This document shows positions 16,567-24,668 of a stretch of 35,147 nt of DNA, one piece after another. A model generated the notes under the pieces. The model was not told where the DNA came from. It did no database searches and saw nothing but the letters and a program-made list of their open reading frames with translations. Position 1 is the first letter of the stretch. Each line of letters begins with the position of its first letter. The position numbers and the translations under genes are program-made. Origin of the DNA: Candidatus Babelota bacterium (GTDB taxonomy: Bacteria > Babelota > Babeliae > Babelales > Vermiphilaceae); contig JABDCY010000005.1 of assembly GCA_013287855.1 (NCBI GenBank), positions 19,338-54,484 of the forward strand, in the 5' to 3' direction.

Positions 16567-17073
16567 ATGAAACCCAATACCACAATTCACCCTGATCTTC
16601 TTGCCGCCCAAACGCTTGCATACAAACCAAGCGGATTCACGTATTCAAATCCAGTGCAAGAAGCAGAAAGCCAAGAATATGGTGCATGTGAGTTCGAGCT
16701 GAATAATCATCGCATCAAATTTCGGGTGGCAAAAATTACGCCAACAAAAATTGGCCAGTTTGTTACATTGTGGAAGAGAATTGAAAATGGCCCCATTGTG
16801 CCCTTCGATATGGCAGATCCAGTTGACCTATTTGTGGTGTGCGTCCGCAAGGGACAACAGTTCGGTCAATTTGTTTTTCCTAAAAACGTGCTGCATGAAA
16901 AAGGATTTGTATCAAAAGATGGAAAGGGTGGCAAACGTGCTATGCGCGTCTACCCGCCATGGGATATGGCGGATAGCCCACAGGCCAAGAAAACACAAAC
17001 CTGGCAGCTTAAGTATTTTTTTGAGATTCAACCTGCTATTGATGCGGAGATCATTACTTTTTTATTTTTTTGA
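16567..17073 (+). CDS. MepB-like protein
   Basis: The 168-aa protein matches the MepB family (named from the Staphylococcus mepRAB locus; biochemical role unknown). It has YGACEFELNNHRIKFRVAKITPTKIGQFV, then a central FVVCVRKGQQFGQFVFPKNVL split by a short loop, GKRAMRVYPPWD and TQTWQLKYF. AGGA lies about ten bases before the ATG. It diverges from the toxin gene, and its 3' end overlaps the convergent isochorismatase-like gene by 12 bases. No mepR or mepA is nearby. Confidence 0.82.
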   Translation: MKPNTTIHPDLLAAQTLAYKPSGFTYSNPVQEAESQEYGACEFELNNHRIKFRVAKITPTKIGQFVTLWKRIENGPIVPFDMADPVDLFVVCVRKGQQFGQFVFPKNVLHEKGFVSKDGKGGKRAMRVYPPWDMADSPQAKKTQTWQLKYFFEIQPAIDAEIITFLFF

Positions 17074-17682
17074 AAAATATTGATGTAAACCATATACTAA
17101 ACTTGCAAATGGCATATCCAAACAATTATAGGCCTCAATGGCAAGGGGACTCGCATTATCTTTTAGAATTTCGACGATGACATTTGAATAACCAACAACC
17201 TTAACACCAGCTTGTACCATTCGACTCACGCCGAGTTCACCTTGTTTGACGGTGAATGCGCCTGCGGCATCAACGACTGCATAAACATCATAACCTTTTC
17301 CTACTGCAGTAATTGCGGGGAAAGCAAGACATACATCAGTAGATATTCCCGTCATAATCAGTTTCTTTCGACCTGTTTTTTCAATGGCATCACGTACGTT
17401 TTGATCATCCCATGCATTCACTGTTGTTCGTTGGATGACGGGTATCTCCTTCAATATTTCTTGCAATTCTGGAATCATCGGCCCCCACACGTTTTCTGTC
17501 GTTGTTGTGACAATAATCGGAATCTGAAAAACTTTAGCAGCTTTTACTAGTCCAATGATATTGTGTTTTAACTCCAAGATGGGTATATCTCTTACACCTG
17601 TATATAAACCTACCTGATGGTCAACTATGATGAGAGCAGAGTTGTTCGGAGTAATCGTTTCATAGAATTCTTTTTTGATCAT
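17062..17682 (-). CDS. Isochorismatase-family (YcaC-like) cysteine hydrolase
   Basis: The 206-aa protein shows ALIIVDHQVGLYTGV with catalytic Asp21, the WGPMIPEL loop, INAWDD-like VNAWDDQNV, and MTGISTDVCLAFPA with nucleophilic Cys118. This is the layout of YcaC-type hydrolases of unknown substrate. The ATG at 17682 (AAGGAG six bases ahead) is preferred to the open frame reaching 17724. No signal peptide. It has no functional partner nearby, and a true isochorismatase role is not implied. Confidence 0.87.
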   Translation of the reverse strand: MIKKEFYETITPNNSALIIVDHQVGLYTGVRDIPILELKHNIIGLVKAAKVFQIPIIVTTTTENVWGPMIPELQEILKEIPVIQRTTVNAWDDQNVRDAIEKTGRKKLIMTGISTDVCLAFPAITAVGKGYDVYAVVDAAGAFTVKQGELGVSRMVQAGVKVVGYSNVIVEILKDNASPLAIEAYNCLDMPFASLVYGLHQYFSKK

Positions 17683-17903
17683 TTTTTTCTCCTTATTTTC
17701 TTGGTAATACTTACTTAGGAACACTATGAAAATGTTAGCTTTCTAACAAATAAAAAATCTACTAATCAGATAAAAAACACTACCAAAGCCAAAAATCAGA
17801 ATATGCGAGAAGTTTTGAATCTATATTCAGTATGATACTGATTTATTATTAAGCCGTATTCAGTTAAAGAAACTGGTCCGTCATACGAAGCTTTAGCGAA
17901 GAC

Positions 17904-17980
<77 letters not shown>

Positions 17981-18040
17981 GAAAATTTGTGGTTTTTTGA
18001 TCCAACTAGTATAAAAGAATTATGCAAATAGCGCAATTAC

Positions 18041-19546
18041 TTATCTGCGCGGTGTTTGAAAAAGAATACTAAATTCTTTGGCAATAGCCTTTAGTCTTTC
18101 TTGGGCTTCTTGTGGCACATCCTGGGTCGTCAAAATGCCATCATATATTTCTGGATAAACGCCTTTTACATAACTTACAAATTGCACTGCAAAGGTATGC
18201 ACAGCCTCAGTTCTGAGCGCATCCAAGAAATTCTCTTTCAGCAAGAACAGCATCAAGGTTTGATCAACAAACGAATAGGTAACATGCTCGGGCTGTTTGA
18301 GCAGCTCAACTGCCAGCGCACCCCGCATGAGGCGTTTTTGCGAGATTTCATCAAGCTCACTGCCAAATTGGGAGAAATCAAGCAACTCGCGATATTGTGC
18401 TAGCTCAAGTTTCAAGGCTTTTGTCATTCTTTTAATTGCTGCTGTTTGCGCAGCACCACCCACGCGAGAAACGGAAAGTTCAGCATTTACGGCAGGCCGA
18501 ATACCATTATTAAATAAATGGCTATCCAAAAATATCTGCCCATCAGTAATTGAAATGAGATTGGTAGGAATGTAGGCCGTAATATCATCACTCTGCACTT
18601 GCACCAATGGCAGTGCCGTCATTGAACCACCTTTTGATAATTTACCGGCACGTTCTAAAAGACGCGAATGCAAATAAAACACATCACCAGGATACGCTTC
18701 TCGTCCCGGCGGGCGACGCATCAATAATGACATTTCACGATAGGCAATGGCATGGTTACTCAGATCATCATATACAATAAGTACATCCTTGCCCTGATTC
18801 ATAAAATATTCACCAATGGTGCAACCGACATACGGAGCCAAATACTGATTGAGCACCGCTTCGCCCGCATCAGCAGAAACTACCACGGTGTACTCCATCG
18901 AACCTTGTTCTTCCAAAAAGCGCACCATGCGTGCCAAATTTGCTTGTCGCTGACCGATGGAAACATAGATGCAGATAACATCACGCCCTTTTTGGTGCAC
19001 AATAGTATCGAGAGTCACCGAAGTTTTACCGGAGTTACGATTACCGATAATGAGTTCACGTTGCCCTTTACCAATCGGTACCAAGGCATCAATGGCGATC
19101 ATGCCGGTTTCTAATGACTCATCTACCGGAGAACGGTCTATAATACTTGGAATTTCTGCTTCAATTGCGTTGTGTTCAGTAACCTTCAGCTCACCAAGTG
19201 CATCGAGTGGTTCACCCAGGGCATTAATTACCCTACCTATCAAGTTCATACCAACAGGAGCTTTAAAAACGCTTCCTGTGCGTCGAGCAACTTCAAGTTC
19301 TTCCACCGTAATATTTTGATAGAGCAAGAACACGGCAGCACTTTCTTCATCAAGATTCATGATAATGCCGCTGTTGCCACCTTCAAATTCGATAAGTTCT
19401 CCGTACACGGCATTAATCAACCCATGCACATGACAAATATTATCGCCAACAGTGATTACAATCCCCGTTTCTTCAAACGATTCTTGCTTAACCCCTTGGA
19501 GGGATTTTTCAAATAATGAAATTAAATCGCTACTTTTAACGTTCAT
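18041..19546 (-). CDS. atpA: ATP synthase F1 subunit alpha
   Basis: This non-catalytic nucleotide-binding subunit of the F1 hexamer is 501 aa from the ATG at 19546, which follows GAGGGA. An upstream in-frame start at 19558 is less likely. Walker A is GNRNSGKT at 168-175 (E. coli has GDRQTGKT), Walker B is LIVYDDLSNHA, and the arginine-finger region is LSVSRVGGAAQ. The length and C-terminal helical domain are normal. It overlaps atpH by 11 bases. Gamma, beta and epsilon genes do not follow; a tRNA and unrelated genes do. Confidence 0.97.
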   Translation of the reverse strand: MNVKSSDLISLFEKSLQGVKQESFEETGIVITVGDNICHVHGLINAVYGELIEFEGGNSGIIMNLDEESAAVFLLYQNITVEELEVARRTGSVFKAPVGMNLIGRVINALGEPLDALGELKVTEHNAIEAEIPSIIDRSPVDESLETGMIAIDALVPIGKGQRELIIGNRNSGKTSVTLDTIVHQKGRDVICIYVSIGQRQANLARMVRFLEEQGSMEYTVVVSADAGEAVLNQYLAPYVGCTIGEYFMNQGKDVLIVYDDLSNHAIAYREMSLLMRRPPGREAYPGDVFYLHSRLLERAGKLSKGGSMTALPLVQVQSDDITAYIPTNLISITDGQIFLDSHLFNNGIRPAVNAELSVSRVGGAAQTAAIKRMTKALKLELAQYRELLDFSQFGSELDEISQKRLMRGALAVELLKQPEHVTYSFVDQTLMLFLLKENFLDALRTEAVHTFAVQFVSYVKGVYPEIYDGILTTQDVPQEAQERLKAIAKEFSILFQTPRR

Positions 19547-20093
19547 AATATCCCTCAAGAGTAAGCGGTTTTTGTAATCGCCTCAATTGGCGCCGCACTG
19601 AATGTTCCCAAAAAAAACTGGTGCCTTTTATGGCTATACCGGCAATCAAACCTTGGTCAAGTACATGAGTATAAATAACTTTCTTTTTTGTCTTGGCAGC
19701 AATAAAAGCAACAATTGTGTTGAGCTGTTTTTCTGAAAGATGCTCTGCACTAAAAATAGTACATTCTTCTACCTGAATATGTTCTTCAAATTGTTCTTGA
19801 ATATAGGCAAGCACGGGAATTAGTAAATGAAGTCGATGGTCACGAAGTAACAAGGTGACCAAATGTACCCAAGCATCGGTAGCACTGCAAGAAGAAAATA
19901 ATTTTTTAAGCAGATCCTGTTTTGTTGGTAGGTCAAGCGCAGGCATTTTGATCGCTAATAATGCTGCTGGATTATTTTCAAGAAACGTGGCAATGCTACG
20001 ACAACAAATTATATCATCGAGCACCAGAGACCGCTCAAATATTGCCAAAAATGCAGCGGCGTAGCGACGAGCAAGTAACGTTGCTGAATCCAT
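19536..20093 (-). CDS. atpH: ATP synthase F1 subunit delta
   Basis: This OSCP-type subunit links F1 to the peripheral stalk. The 185-aa protein opens ATLLARRYAAAFLAIFE, the conserved N-terminal helix of delta. It has DLPTKQDLLKKLF in the middle and a C-terminal domain with LDQGLIAGIAIKGTSFFWEHSVRRQLRRL, matching the family's GGxxxxIgdxxxDgSvrxqL region in a divergent form. Its ATG directly follows the stop of the b-type gene (TAAATG). Confidence 0.9.
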   Translation of the reverse strand: MDSATLLARRYAAAFLAIFERSLVLDDIICCRSIATFLENNPAALLAIKMPALDLPTKQDLLKKLFSSCSATDAWVHLVTLLLRDHRLHLLIPVLAYIQEQFEEHIQVEECTIFSAEHLSEKQLNTIVAFIAAKTKKKVIYTHVLDQGLIAGIAIKGTSFFWEHSVRRQLRRLQKPLTLEGYYER

Positions 20094-20585
20094 TTAGATA
20101 CTCTTTTCTAAAAACTCAATAATGGCAGCATCATACTGCCGCATATTCTCTACCTGTGCAAAATGCTTTTTTGCGTCGTGCTTAAGCGTAGCCACCACCT
20201 GAGGTAGCACTTGCACTATACTATAGTGACGCTCCAATTCTTGCTGTTTATGCTCTATGCGTTGGTGCACTAATTTTTTACAGTGTTCACGTTCAATATC
20301 TATAGTTTTATCAAAGGCAACTACCGACTTTTGCCAACGGTGTACTTTGTTAAGCAAGTCCCGTTCTTGTTCAGCCTTATCATAATTAAGTTGCTGAGTT
20401 TGCGTTATATCAAGTTCAAGTTTTTGTATTTGAACGTGTTGCTGTTTTTTTTCCTCTTCTTTTTCATGCAATTTTTTTAGAATTTGCGGCTTTGCGTTCG
20501 TAGTAAAAATGTAATAAGCAACCCCACAAAAAATGCCTACATTAAGGCAGTTAAACACAAAAGTTACAACATCGGTCATTATCAT
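20094..20585 (-). CDS. atpF: ATP synthase F0 b-type subunit
   Basis: The 163-aa peripheral-stalk protein has one N-terminal membrane helix (VVTFVFNCLNVGIFCGVAYYI) followed by a long charged coiled coil (about 35-160, KKLHEKEEEKKQQHVQIQKL and on). The sequence is divergent; the assignment rests on this architecture and on its position between a second b-type gene and delta. ATGATAATG gives two possible starts two codons apart. It overlaps the upstream gene by four bases (ATGA). Confidence 0.85.
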   Translation of the reverse strand: MIMTDVVTFVFNCLNVGIFCGVAYYIFTTNAKPQILKKLHEKEEEKKQQHVQIQKLELDITQTQQLNYDKAEQERDLLNKVHRWQKSVVAFDKTIDIEREHCKKLVHQRIEHKQQELERHYSIVQVLPQVVATLKHDAKKHFAQVENMRQYDAAIIEFLEKSI

Positions 20586-20947
20586 GAGAGCACCTTGTTA
20601 ACGAGGCCTTGTTTAACTTCATGTTGTAATGCTGCAATCTCTTGCGCGGTGGGCATAGATCGTTCGGGCTTTAATTGAATATCTTCAAAAGAAAATACGG
20701 GATGAGCAATTTCATGCGGATAATAGGTGGTAAGTGTCTTTAACATAGTTTGATGGGCCAGTTCAAGCGCATCCTGAGATTCCCGCAATCTGTGCTGGTT
20801 TTGCGTAAATCGTTGCGCTAGCGACTCAGACGCGGTACGTTCAGTCGCAATAATCTTAGCCACAGGTTTTAATAACCACGTACGCAGCATAAAATATGCG
20901 ATACCAAAATTTAGCGCTTGGATAACAAGCGTCATATTTATGGTCAT
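20582..20947 (-). CDS. Short ATP synthase F0 b/b'-type subunit
   Basis: The 121-aa protein has an N-terminal membrane helix with the b-subunit look (LVIQALNFGIAYFMLRTWLLKPVAKII) and then a short helical stalk that breaks up around Pro-containing segments (HEIAHPVF, KPERSMPT). At 121 aa it is clearly shorter than usual b subunits (about 155-170). With the following gene it forms a b/b' pair, an arrangement known from photosynthetic and some other bacteria. No strong SD was seen. It lies 11 bases after atpE. Confidence 0.8.
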   Translation of the reverse strand: MTINMTLVIQALNFGIAYFMLRTWLLKPVAKIIATERTASESLAQRFTQNQHRLRESQDALELAHQTMLKTLTTYYPHEIAHPVFSFEDIQLKPERSMPTAQEIAALQHEVKQGLVNKVLS

Positions 20948-20958
20948 GAGAATTAATA

Positions 20959-21204
20959 CTATTTATTAAATAAAATTAACGCACCAGCAACCATCAGAGC
21001 ATAAATTGCAGACGTTTCTACCAGACCCATGGCAATCATCATGGTTGTTCTAATTTTGCCCGCGCTTTCTGGATATTTACCGATGCTCTCGCATGCCTTC
21101 ATACCAATAAGACCTTGGCCAAGTGCAGGTCCAATAGTTCCTACCCCCATCGCGATAGCGGCACCCAAAAACGCTGCTGCTTTTGCGTATTCCATTCCTT
21201 CCAT
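20959..21204 (-). CDS. atpE: ATP synthase F0 subunit c
   Basis: This rotor-ring proteolipid is 81 aa with two membrane helices. It starts at the ATG at 21204, which has AAGGGG five bases ahead; the open frame extends to 21261 but would give an abnormal 19-aa extension. Helix 1 has the glycine-rich face and GPALGQG with Gln30. The loop is KACESIGKYPESAGKI. Helix 2 carries the ion-binding Glu63 in GLVETSAIYAL. Gln30, Glu63, Thr64, Ser65 and Tyr68 sit at the positions of the Na+ ligand set of Ilyobacter-type c rings, so Na+ coupling is possible. Confidence 0.96.
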   Translation of the reverse strand: MEGMEYAKAAAFLGAAIAMGVGTIGPALGQGLIGMKACESIGKYPESAGKIRTTMMIAMGLVETSAIYALMVAGALILFNK

Positions 21205-21270
21205 GATTACCCCTTCAGCGGCTGAAATATTAAACTCATTATAATCATAGTAATTTATCATGCATTCTAT

Positions 21271-22056
21271 TTACAAGGACAAATACGATTGTGTTGGCAT
21301 CGTGATAGGTTTTTTATGATGAACATCTTTAAAAAAGTTCGTAATCTTTGCTATATGATCAAGTTGCTGTGAAACGGTATGTTCAAAATCAGGATTACCA
21401 TCAAGAATAAGAACCGGAACATCACGTACTAACGCATCAACCCCTTCTTTTTGCACCAACCATTTTTCATGTTTTTCATGTAATTGCTGCAAATAGTGTA
21501 AAGGAACACTTGATTCCTCATGCCTATTACGAATTTGCATACGGTCAAGACAGACTTTTGGGTCAACACGCAGATAAATAAATCCTGCTGGTTTTGGCAT
21601 ATAATATTCAACTAACCAAGAAAACCACTCACGGTACAGATGCCATTCTAATGGGCTCATGAACCCAGTTTCATACGCATTTTTTGCAAAACAATAGCGA
21701 TCAGAAAATACTGACCGCTCTAAAATACAATTTTGTTGATGGGTTTTTTGTGCAAATTGTTGTTGCGCTTTGATACGCGTAATAAAAGCATAGGATTGAA
21801 AGGTATAAGCCCAGCGTTGTGGGTTTTCATAAAACTGCTCAAGGAGATTTCCGGTATCACCTACTCGTTGCCATTGCTCATGAGGCTCATAGACAAAGCC
21901 AACATCAAGATATTGTTGTATCATTTTGAGGAAAGTCGATTTTCCTGCGCCAACATTACCTTCTACGATGATCCATTGTTTTGCTGGTTGTCCGACTTCG
22001 CTCAAGGCTGGGTCGTTACTGTCGCGCCTCACGGCGGACTGATAATTTTTAATCAT
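21271..22056 (-). CDS. Deoxynucleoside kinase (dCK/dGK/TK2-like)
   Basis: It phosphorylates deoxynucleosides with ATP, a salvage step for dNTP synthesis. The 261-aa protein has the P-loop VEGNVGAGKST at 31-41, YEPHEQWQ (substrate region), ERSVFSDRYCFAK, and the LID-type segment IYLRVDPKVCLDRMQIRNR followed by PLHYLQQLHEKHEKWL. These are all hallmarks of the animal/bacterial dNK family. It lies 66 bases upstream of atpE in the same direction and may lead the transcript. The long N-terminus before the P-loop (about 27 aa) is a little unusual. Nucleoside preference cannot be read. Confidence 0.92.
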   Translation of the reverse strand: MIKNYQSAVRRDSNDPALSEVGQPAKQWIIVEGNVGAGKSTFLKMIQQYLDVGFVYEPHEQWQRVGDTGNLLEQFYENPQRWAYTFQSYAFITRIKAQQQFAQKTHQQNCILERSVFSDRYCFAKNAYETGFMSPLEWHLYREWFSWLVEYYMPKPAGFIYLRVDPKVCLDRMQIRNRHEESSVPLHYLQQLHEKHEKWLVQKEGVDALVRDVPVLILDGNPDFEHTVSQQLDHIAKITNFFKDVHHKKPITMPTQSYLSL

Positions 22057-22266
22057 AAGGTCGCCTTATTTGTTCTACATGATTAGTAATTTAGTAGTTA
22101 TTTTTAGAGTACTCAGTCGGCGATATTAGGCAAGAAAAAAGAAATTTTTTACAATTTCATCATACCAAAGTACAATCAAGTGAGTATTTTGAAGCTATTC
22201 TCAAGGCAAGAATATCACATTCATATTATCACTGTAATGAAAGCCATTACTTTTGCTGGGTTTATA

Positions 22267-23910
22267 ATGAAGATAAAAAATATAGTATTATTAATGTGCA
22301 TAATTACTGCACAAGCATCAACTACTCATATTAATGCAGACATATCACTGGATAATGTTGGATCATCGGATTTTGATATTTTTGATGATAATAATGAAGA
22401 AACAAATAATTATCTTGATACCAATGAATTCCAAATATTGAGAAGTGCTGTAAGTCCTGAAAATATTATCGATCTTCTGCAAGAAATTGGTGCTTTTAAT
22501 CTTTTGCAACTTGACTTTTATTTGCGAACGTATGTGCTCAATACGCGTGATGTGCTTGACTTACCTGCCTTTGTTAAAAATAGATGTTATGAATATCAAT
22601 GTTGGGTGGTAGGAGCACAGCTTTTTTATGATCAAACATCAGGTGTTTATTTTTCTCCCCAACATGACGAAATTGAACACTACCTAGCAATTGGTGAGGA
22701 AAATGTTCTTGAAGCTTTGGATTTGTTAATTAATAAAGTGCAACAATTGTTCCCCACCTTTCAATTTCCTTTCATAGACCTGTTTGATATTTTTGGCAAC
22801 GCGCGAGTACAAGAACGCAGAATGGGTGCCATGTTCCAGGTAGTTAGAAATTTTAACGATACACGATTTACCTTCATGGTCCCTTTTTATTATCGCGAGC
22901 GTAATTATTTCCTTACCGACGCTGATCGTGAAGCAATCGAAGCTCTTGTAGGCAGCACCACAGAAGAAGATCAAGCAAAATTACAAAAAGACCACTTAAT
23001 TAGCGATAAAATAGGTCTTGGTGATACACGCTTGATGCTTGATTTTCCATGTATTGATAAAGAATGGTACTGCTCACGCCTCGGCATTTTTGCTACTATT
23101 CCCACGGCAGTGACATTCGTAAATGGCATTTTAGGATCATCTTATAAGAGTAAATGCCCACCCCAACAGCCTATCTTCAGTTTTACCGATATTTTCAATT
23201 TCGGCAGCAATCCGTCAACACAACAACAGGCGGTTGATACTGCCGTAGAATTTCTGTTAGGTGCGCTCGATAGATTGTCAGCAATTCTGCTTGATAAACC
23301 CCTCGGCAATAACGGTCATTTTGGCATCGCACCGTATTATATCTCTATTGTTCCATTATCCTTCTTTATTAAACGCCCATGGGCCGAAGCATTTGAAATT
23401 AGAAGTAGAATGTCACTGGAATATTTGTTCCCCAAAACTGAACGTCGTTACTTTATACTGCAAGGTGTAGCTCAACAATTTGCTGAGCGCAATTTTTCAG
23501 ATCCAGCACAAGCTACTGCTAATTTAGCATTTTTGGAAACTACTTTTGTTAATCAGTTCTATCCTTATGCCATAGAAGCAACGGTACAACCAGGACTCAT
23601 CTTTTGGATGAATAGCAGAGCATGTTATGATGGCCCTTGTTTTAGTTTCCAAGTAGGTACCGACACGTATTTACAAACGAGTGAACATTTACGTTCATTG
23701 CAAGTGTCCAACGCCCTTCGCCCCTTCCTCAATACGTGCAAAGAACAAGGATTCTGGGCATATCAAAGTACCGTGTATGCCAATTTAGCCTGGACTATTC
23801 ACCGACCTGATGACAACATAATTGTCGGACTGCATTTGGCCGATGTTGTGTGGAATTATGGTATCGGTAGTGAATTTACCGTGGCATTAACCATAGAAAA
23901 GAATTTTTAA
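22267..23910 (+). CDS. Large hypothetical outer-membrane beta-barrel-like protein
   Basis: The 547-aa product begins at the ATG at 22267, chosen because it gives the signal peptide MKIKNIVLLMCIITAQASTT. Upstream in-frame ATGs (22237, 22180) lack both SD and signal peptide. The mature part has an acidic N-terminal segment (SDFDIFDDNNEETNN) and many amphipathic strands with aromatic girdles (RFTFMVPFYYRERNYF, GHFGIAPYYISIVPL). It ends VALTIEKNF, a barrel-type terminal Phe. Several cysteine pairs occur (CYEYQC, CIDKEWYC, CYDGPC). The family is not recognised. It is followed closely by an exported coiled-coil gene. Confidence 0.65.
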   Translation: MKIKNIVLLMCIITAQASTTHINADISLDNVGSSDFDIFDDNNEETNNYLDTNEFQILRSAVSPENIIDLLQEIGAFNLLQLDFYLRTYVLNTRDVLDLPAFVKNRCYEYQCWVVGAQLFYDQTSGVYFSPQHDEIEHYLAIGEENVLEALDLLINKVQQLFPTFQFPFIDLFDIFGNARVQERRMGAMFQVVRNFNDTRFTFMVPFYYRERNYFLTDADREAIEALVGSTTEEDQAKLQKDHLISDKIGLGDTRLMLDFPCIDKEWYCSRLGIFATIPTAVTFVNGILGSSYKSKCPPQQPIFSFTDIFNFGSNPSTQQQAVDTAVEFLLGALDRLSAILLDKPLGNNGHFGIAPYYISIVPLSFFIKRPWAEAFEIRSRMSLEYLFPKTERRYFILQGVAQQFAERNFSDPAQATANLAFLETTFVNQFYPYAIEATVQPGLIFWMNSRACYDGPCFSFQVGTDTYLQTSEHLRSLQVSNALRPFLNTCKEQGFWAYQSTVYANLAWTIHRPDDNIIVGLHLADVVWNYGIGSEFTVALTIEKNF

Positions 23911-23931
23911 TCGAATATGGGAGTTTATAAT

Positions 23932-24666
23932 ATGAAAAAACAGATTATCATTACCTTACTAATTATCAGCACTAGCACGTGGTTAGAATGCAAGGTAAAA
24001 GAAGAACACAAATTCAAGCTCAAATCACCCATAATCGGCATGCTTGATGGCAAGGCTTTGGGTATTTCGCCCAGAGTAGTCGGTTTGATGTTACAAGTGC
24101 GTCGTGAAGTACGAAAAATGTTGTATGGCGTACCTGTTCCTACAAGCGATTCTTGTATTGGCACGTATGAATTTCATGGCCAGAAACATTCTGTCCTTTC
24201 ATTGGCAAAATTAGAGTCGGAATTGAATGCAAGATTTTTTGCGCATGAAAATACCATGATGCAAGACTCTATTGCCCATACTCCTCAAGAATGGGAAATC
24301 ATCCAAAAAAAATATGAAAAACAAAAAACAGAACTTAAGAAAGAATTGGTGCATATCAAGGAAGAATTTAAAAAAACAACGAAATCATATGTTGAAGGTG
24401 CACGTGGATTCAAGCAGCAAATGTTAATCCTCATTAATGAATCCTGCGAATTACGTAACAAAAAAGATTGCTTCCTCTTGACGTGGTCTGAAGCTGAAGA
24501 AGGTCGAGAAACGGAACAACTTGATAATAAAATGAATACCTTTGAAGCATTTGCTGAATTTTTAACAGACTTAACGCATTTTTTAGAAGATCTGGTCAAT
24601 AGTTGCGATAAAGCACGCGAACAGTTCATGGCTGAAGTGCATCACAATAAGGCAAAAGATAAATAG
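23932..24666 (+). CDS. Hypothetical exported coiled-coil protein
   Basis: The 244-aa protein starts at the ATG at 23932 (GGGAG eight bases ahead), giving the signal peptide MKKQIIITLLIISTSTWLEC. The region after it is basic (KVKEEHKFKLK). A Lys/Glu-rich coiled coil covers about 120-160 (EIIQKKYEKQKTELKKELV), and helices continue to the end. Four cysteines are scattered after the leader, one possibly the signal-peptide end (LEC-K, lipobox-like but poor). It lies 21 bases after the barrel-like gene and two bases before recD2, so the three may be co-transcribed. Function unknown. Confidence 0.6.
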   Translation: MKKQIIITLLIISTSTWLECKVKEEHKFKLKSPIIGMLDGKALGISPRVVGLMLQVRREVRKMLYGVPVPTSDSCIGTYEFHGQKHSVLSLAKLESELNARFFAHENTMMQDSIAHTPQEWEIIQKKYEKQKTELKKELVHIKEEFKKTTKSYVEGARGFKQQMLILINESCELRNKKDCFLLTWSEAEEGRETEQLDNKMNTFEAFAEFLTDLTHFLEDLVNSCDKAREQFMAEVHHNKAKDK

Positions 24667-24668
24667 TC

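Noticed and set aside
16424-16630. N-terminal extension of the HigB-like toxin
   Set aside because: The frame is open, but the extension is hydrophobic and unlike the family, and it overlaps the start of the divergent MepB-like gene. The TTG at 16423 with AGAGGA fits family length.
17725-17903. Possible small RNA or terminator around GAAGCTTTAGCGAAG downstream of the tRNA
   Set aside because: The stem is too short and has no T-run.
21205-21261. 19-residue N-terminal extension of ATP synthase c
   Set aside because: It has a poor ribosome site, while AAGGGG sits five bases before the ATG at 21204, which gives the normal 81-aa length.
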